Assembly (NCBI GenBank): GCA_022865885.1
Contig: JALHSQ010000084.1
Coordinates: forward strand, 1 to 37,818
Reading direction: 5' to 3'
Length of the DNA: 37,818 nt
From: Candidatus Bathyarchaeota archaeon
Lineage (GTDB): Archaea; Thermoproteota; Bathyarchaeia; Bathyarchaeales; Bathycorpusculaceae
The translations under genes and the position numbers were made by a program. Of this stretch, positions 37,057 through 37,818 are shown one piece after another. The notes below the pieces were generated by a model. It did not search any database. It had not been told where the DNA came from and was given only the letters and a program-made list of their open reading frames with translations. Positions within the stretch are counted from its first letter, which is position 1, and every line of letters begins with the position of its first letter.

Positions 37057-37818
37057 ATGAGATTACGACATAAAGGACTGACAGTAGCAATCGGAGTAGC
37101 CTTGATCGCAATGATAGCATCGAGCAGCACTGCATACTCAATAAAGAATGGTCAACCAGACGGAGATGCACATCCCTATGTGGGTCTGTTAGTGTTTGAT
37201 GTTTGGAACGGAACCCATTACGTGCCTGCATGGCGCGGCACTGGATCTCTGATTTCGCCAACAGTCGTGCTAACTGCGGGGCACTGCACAGATGGAGCTG
37301 ATGGAGGCAGAGTCTGGTTCGACGAGATCGTCCAAGGCAACCCTGAATATCCGTACAGTGGGTCGACATCAGTCGAGATGGCGGAGATACACACGTATCC
37401 AGGTTTCTCCATAGTGGACAAGTGGACAGGGCTTCCTGGCTGGATCACTGGCGACGTAGGGATAGTAATTCTCGCGGAACCAGTCTATTTGAACGAATAC
37501 GGTGAACTGCCTACAGCAGGTTTGGTAGACACGTTGCCAATGAGGACAAACTTGGATCTTGTGGGGTACGGCGTTCAAGAGAGGCTTCGAGGCGGTGGTC
37601 AGCCTGTTTGGTCCGGGCTAAGAAATCGCTTCGACGCAACTGCCCAACTAATCGGAAGCAAGCATGTGATGAGCGACGAGTTCATGAGGATAACTGCTGA
37701 TCCTGGACAAGGAAAAGGTGGTACCTGCTACGGCGATTCAGGCGGGCCCATTCTGCTGGCTGGCACTAACACTATCCTAGGAGTCTGCTCTTGGGGAACC
37801 AACCAGAACTGTGCAGGC
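37057..37818 (+). CDS. Secreted trypsin-like serine protease, 3' end outside window
   Basis: From ATG 37057 (GGAGATAAGAG upstream) the frame is open to the window edge (254 codons). A signal peptide (LTVAIGVALIAMIASSSTAYS) is followed by a chymotrypsin-fold S1 protease: GTGSLISPTVVLTAGHCTDG (His76), WITGDVGIVILAEP (Asp133), and TCYGDSGGPILLAG (Ser228), then VCSWGTNQNC. The full triad is present, so it should be active outside the cell. S1 proteases are uncommon in archaea. It faces the large secreted carboxypeptidase gene across a 348-base region, so the two may form an extracellular protein-degrading locus. Confidence 0.9.
   Translation, partial: MRLRHKGLTVAIGVALIAMIASSSTAYSIKNGQPDGDAHPYVGLLVFDVWNGTHYVPAWRGTGSLISPTVVLTAGHCTDGADGGRVWFDEIVQGNPEYPYSGSTSVEMAEIHTYPGFSIVDKWTGLPGWITGDVGIVILAEPVYLNEYGELPTAGLVDTLPMRTNLDLVGYGVQERLRGGGQPVWSGLRNRFDATAQLIGSKHVMSDEFMRITADPGQGKGGTCYGDSGGPILLAGTNTILGVCSWGTNQNCAG

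Overview
The window looks archaeal and probably comes from an uncultured member of the Bathyarchaeia or a related TACK lineage (inference). The evidence is TATA-like boxes about 25-40 bases upstream of starts, strong Shine-Dalgarno sites mixed with GTG/TTG starts, many ribbon-helix-helix (RHH) and zinc-ribbon mini-proteins, an Elf1-like factor, a zinc-ribbon tyrosine recombinase of archaeal type, and secreted multidomain proteins with CARDB-like and dockerin-like modules.

Bases 1 to about 27,540 are a head-tail provirus (HK97-type capsid, long non-contractile tail) whose left end lies outside the window. The late genes are all on the minus strand, so they read from about 20,000 down to 1: small protein, small terminase candidate, large terminase, YkgJ-type cysteine-cluster protein, portal, a fibre block rich in His-x-His motifs, minimal head-morphogenesis protein, protease with a nested scaffold, a cargo block of three GNAT acetyltransferases and a DUF3795 protein, major capsid protein (5' end broken over three frames), a duplicated membrane protein, connector, gp10-like protein, tail terminator, tail tube, tail chaperone with a -1 frameshift on the heptamer A AAT TTT, tape measure and distal tail proteins.

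Bases 20,100-27,540 are the early/lysogeny side: an RHH mini-protein, a possible nuclease, a restriction-modification unit (RHH regulator, SPPY-type methyltransferase, convergent MvaI/BcnI-type endonuclease), an Elf1-like protein, RHH and zinc-finger mini-proteins around a divergent promoter, and a tyrosine recombinase split at a C6 tract. A tRNA-Pro(GGG)-like sequence follows, read antisense inside a second, catalytically degenerate recombinase. This is the probable attachment site.

Bases 28,555-37,818 look like host or old-island DNA: a PD-(D/E)XK-type protein, a DUF4365-like protein, small membrane proteins (one with an in-frame TGA), a 1,410-residue secreted repeat/M14 carboxypeptidase/dockerin-like protein, and a divergent secreted trypsin-like protease cut by the window end. 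All family calls rest on reading motifs by eye; no database search was run.
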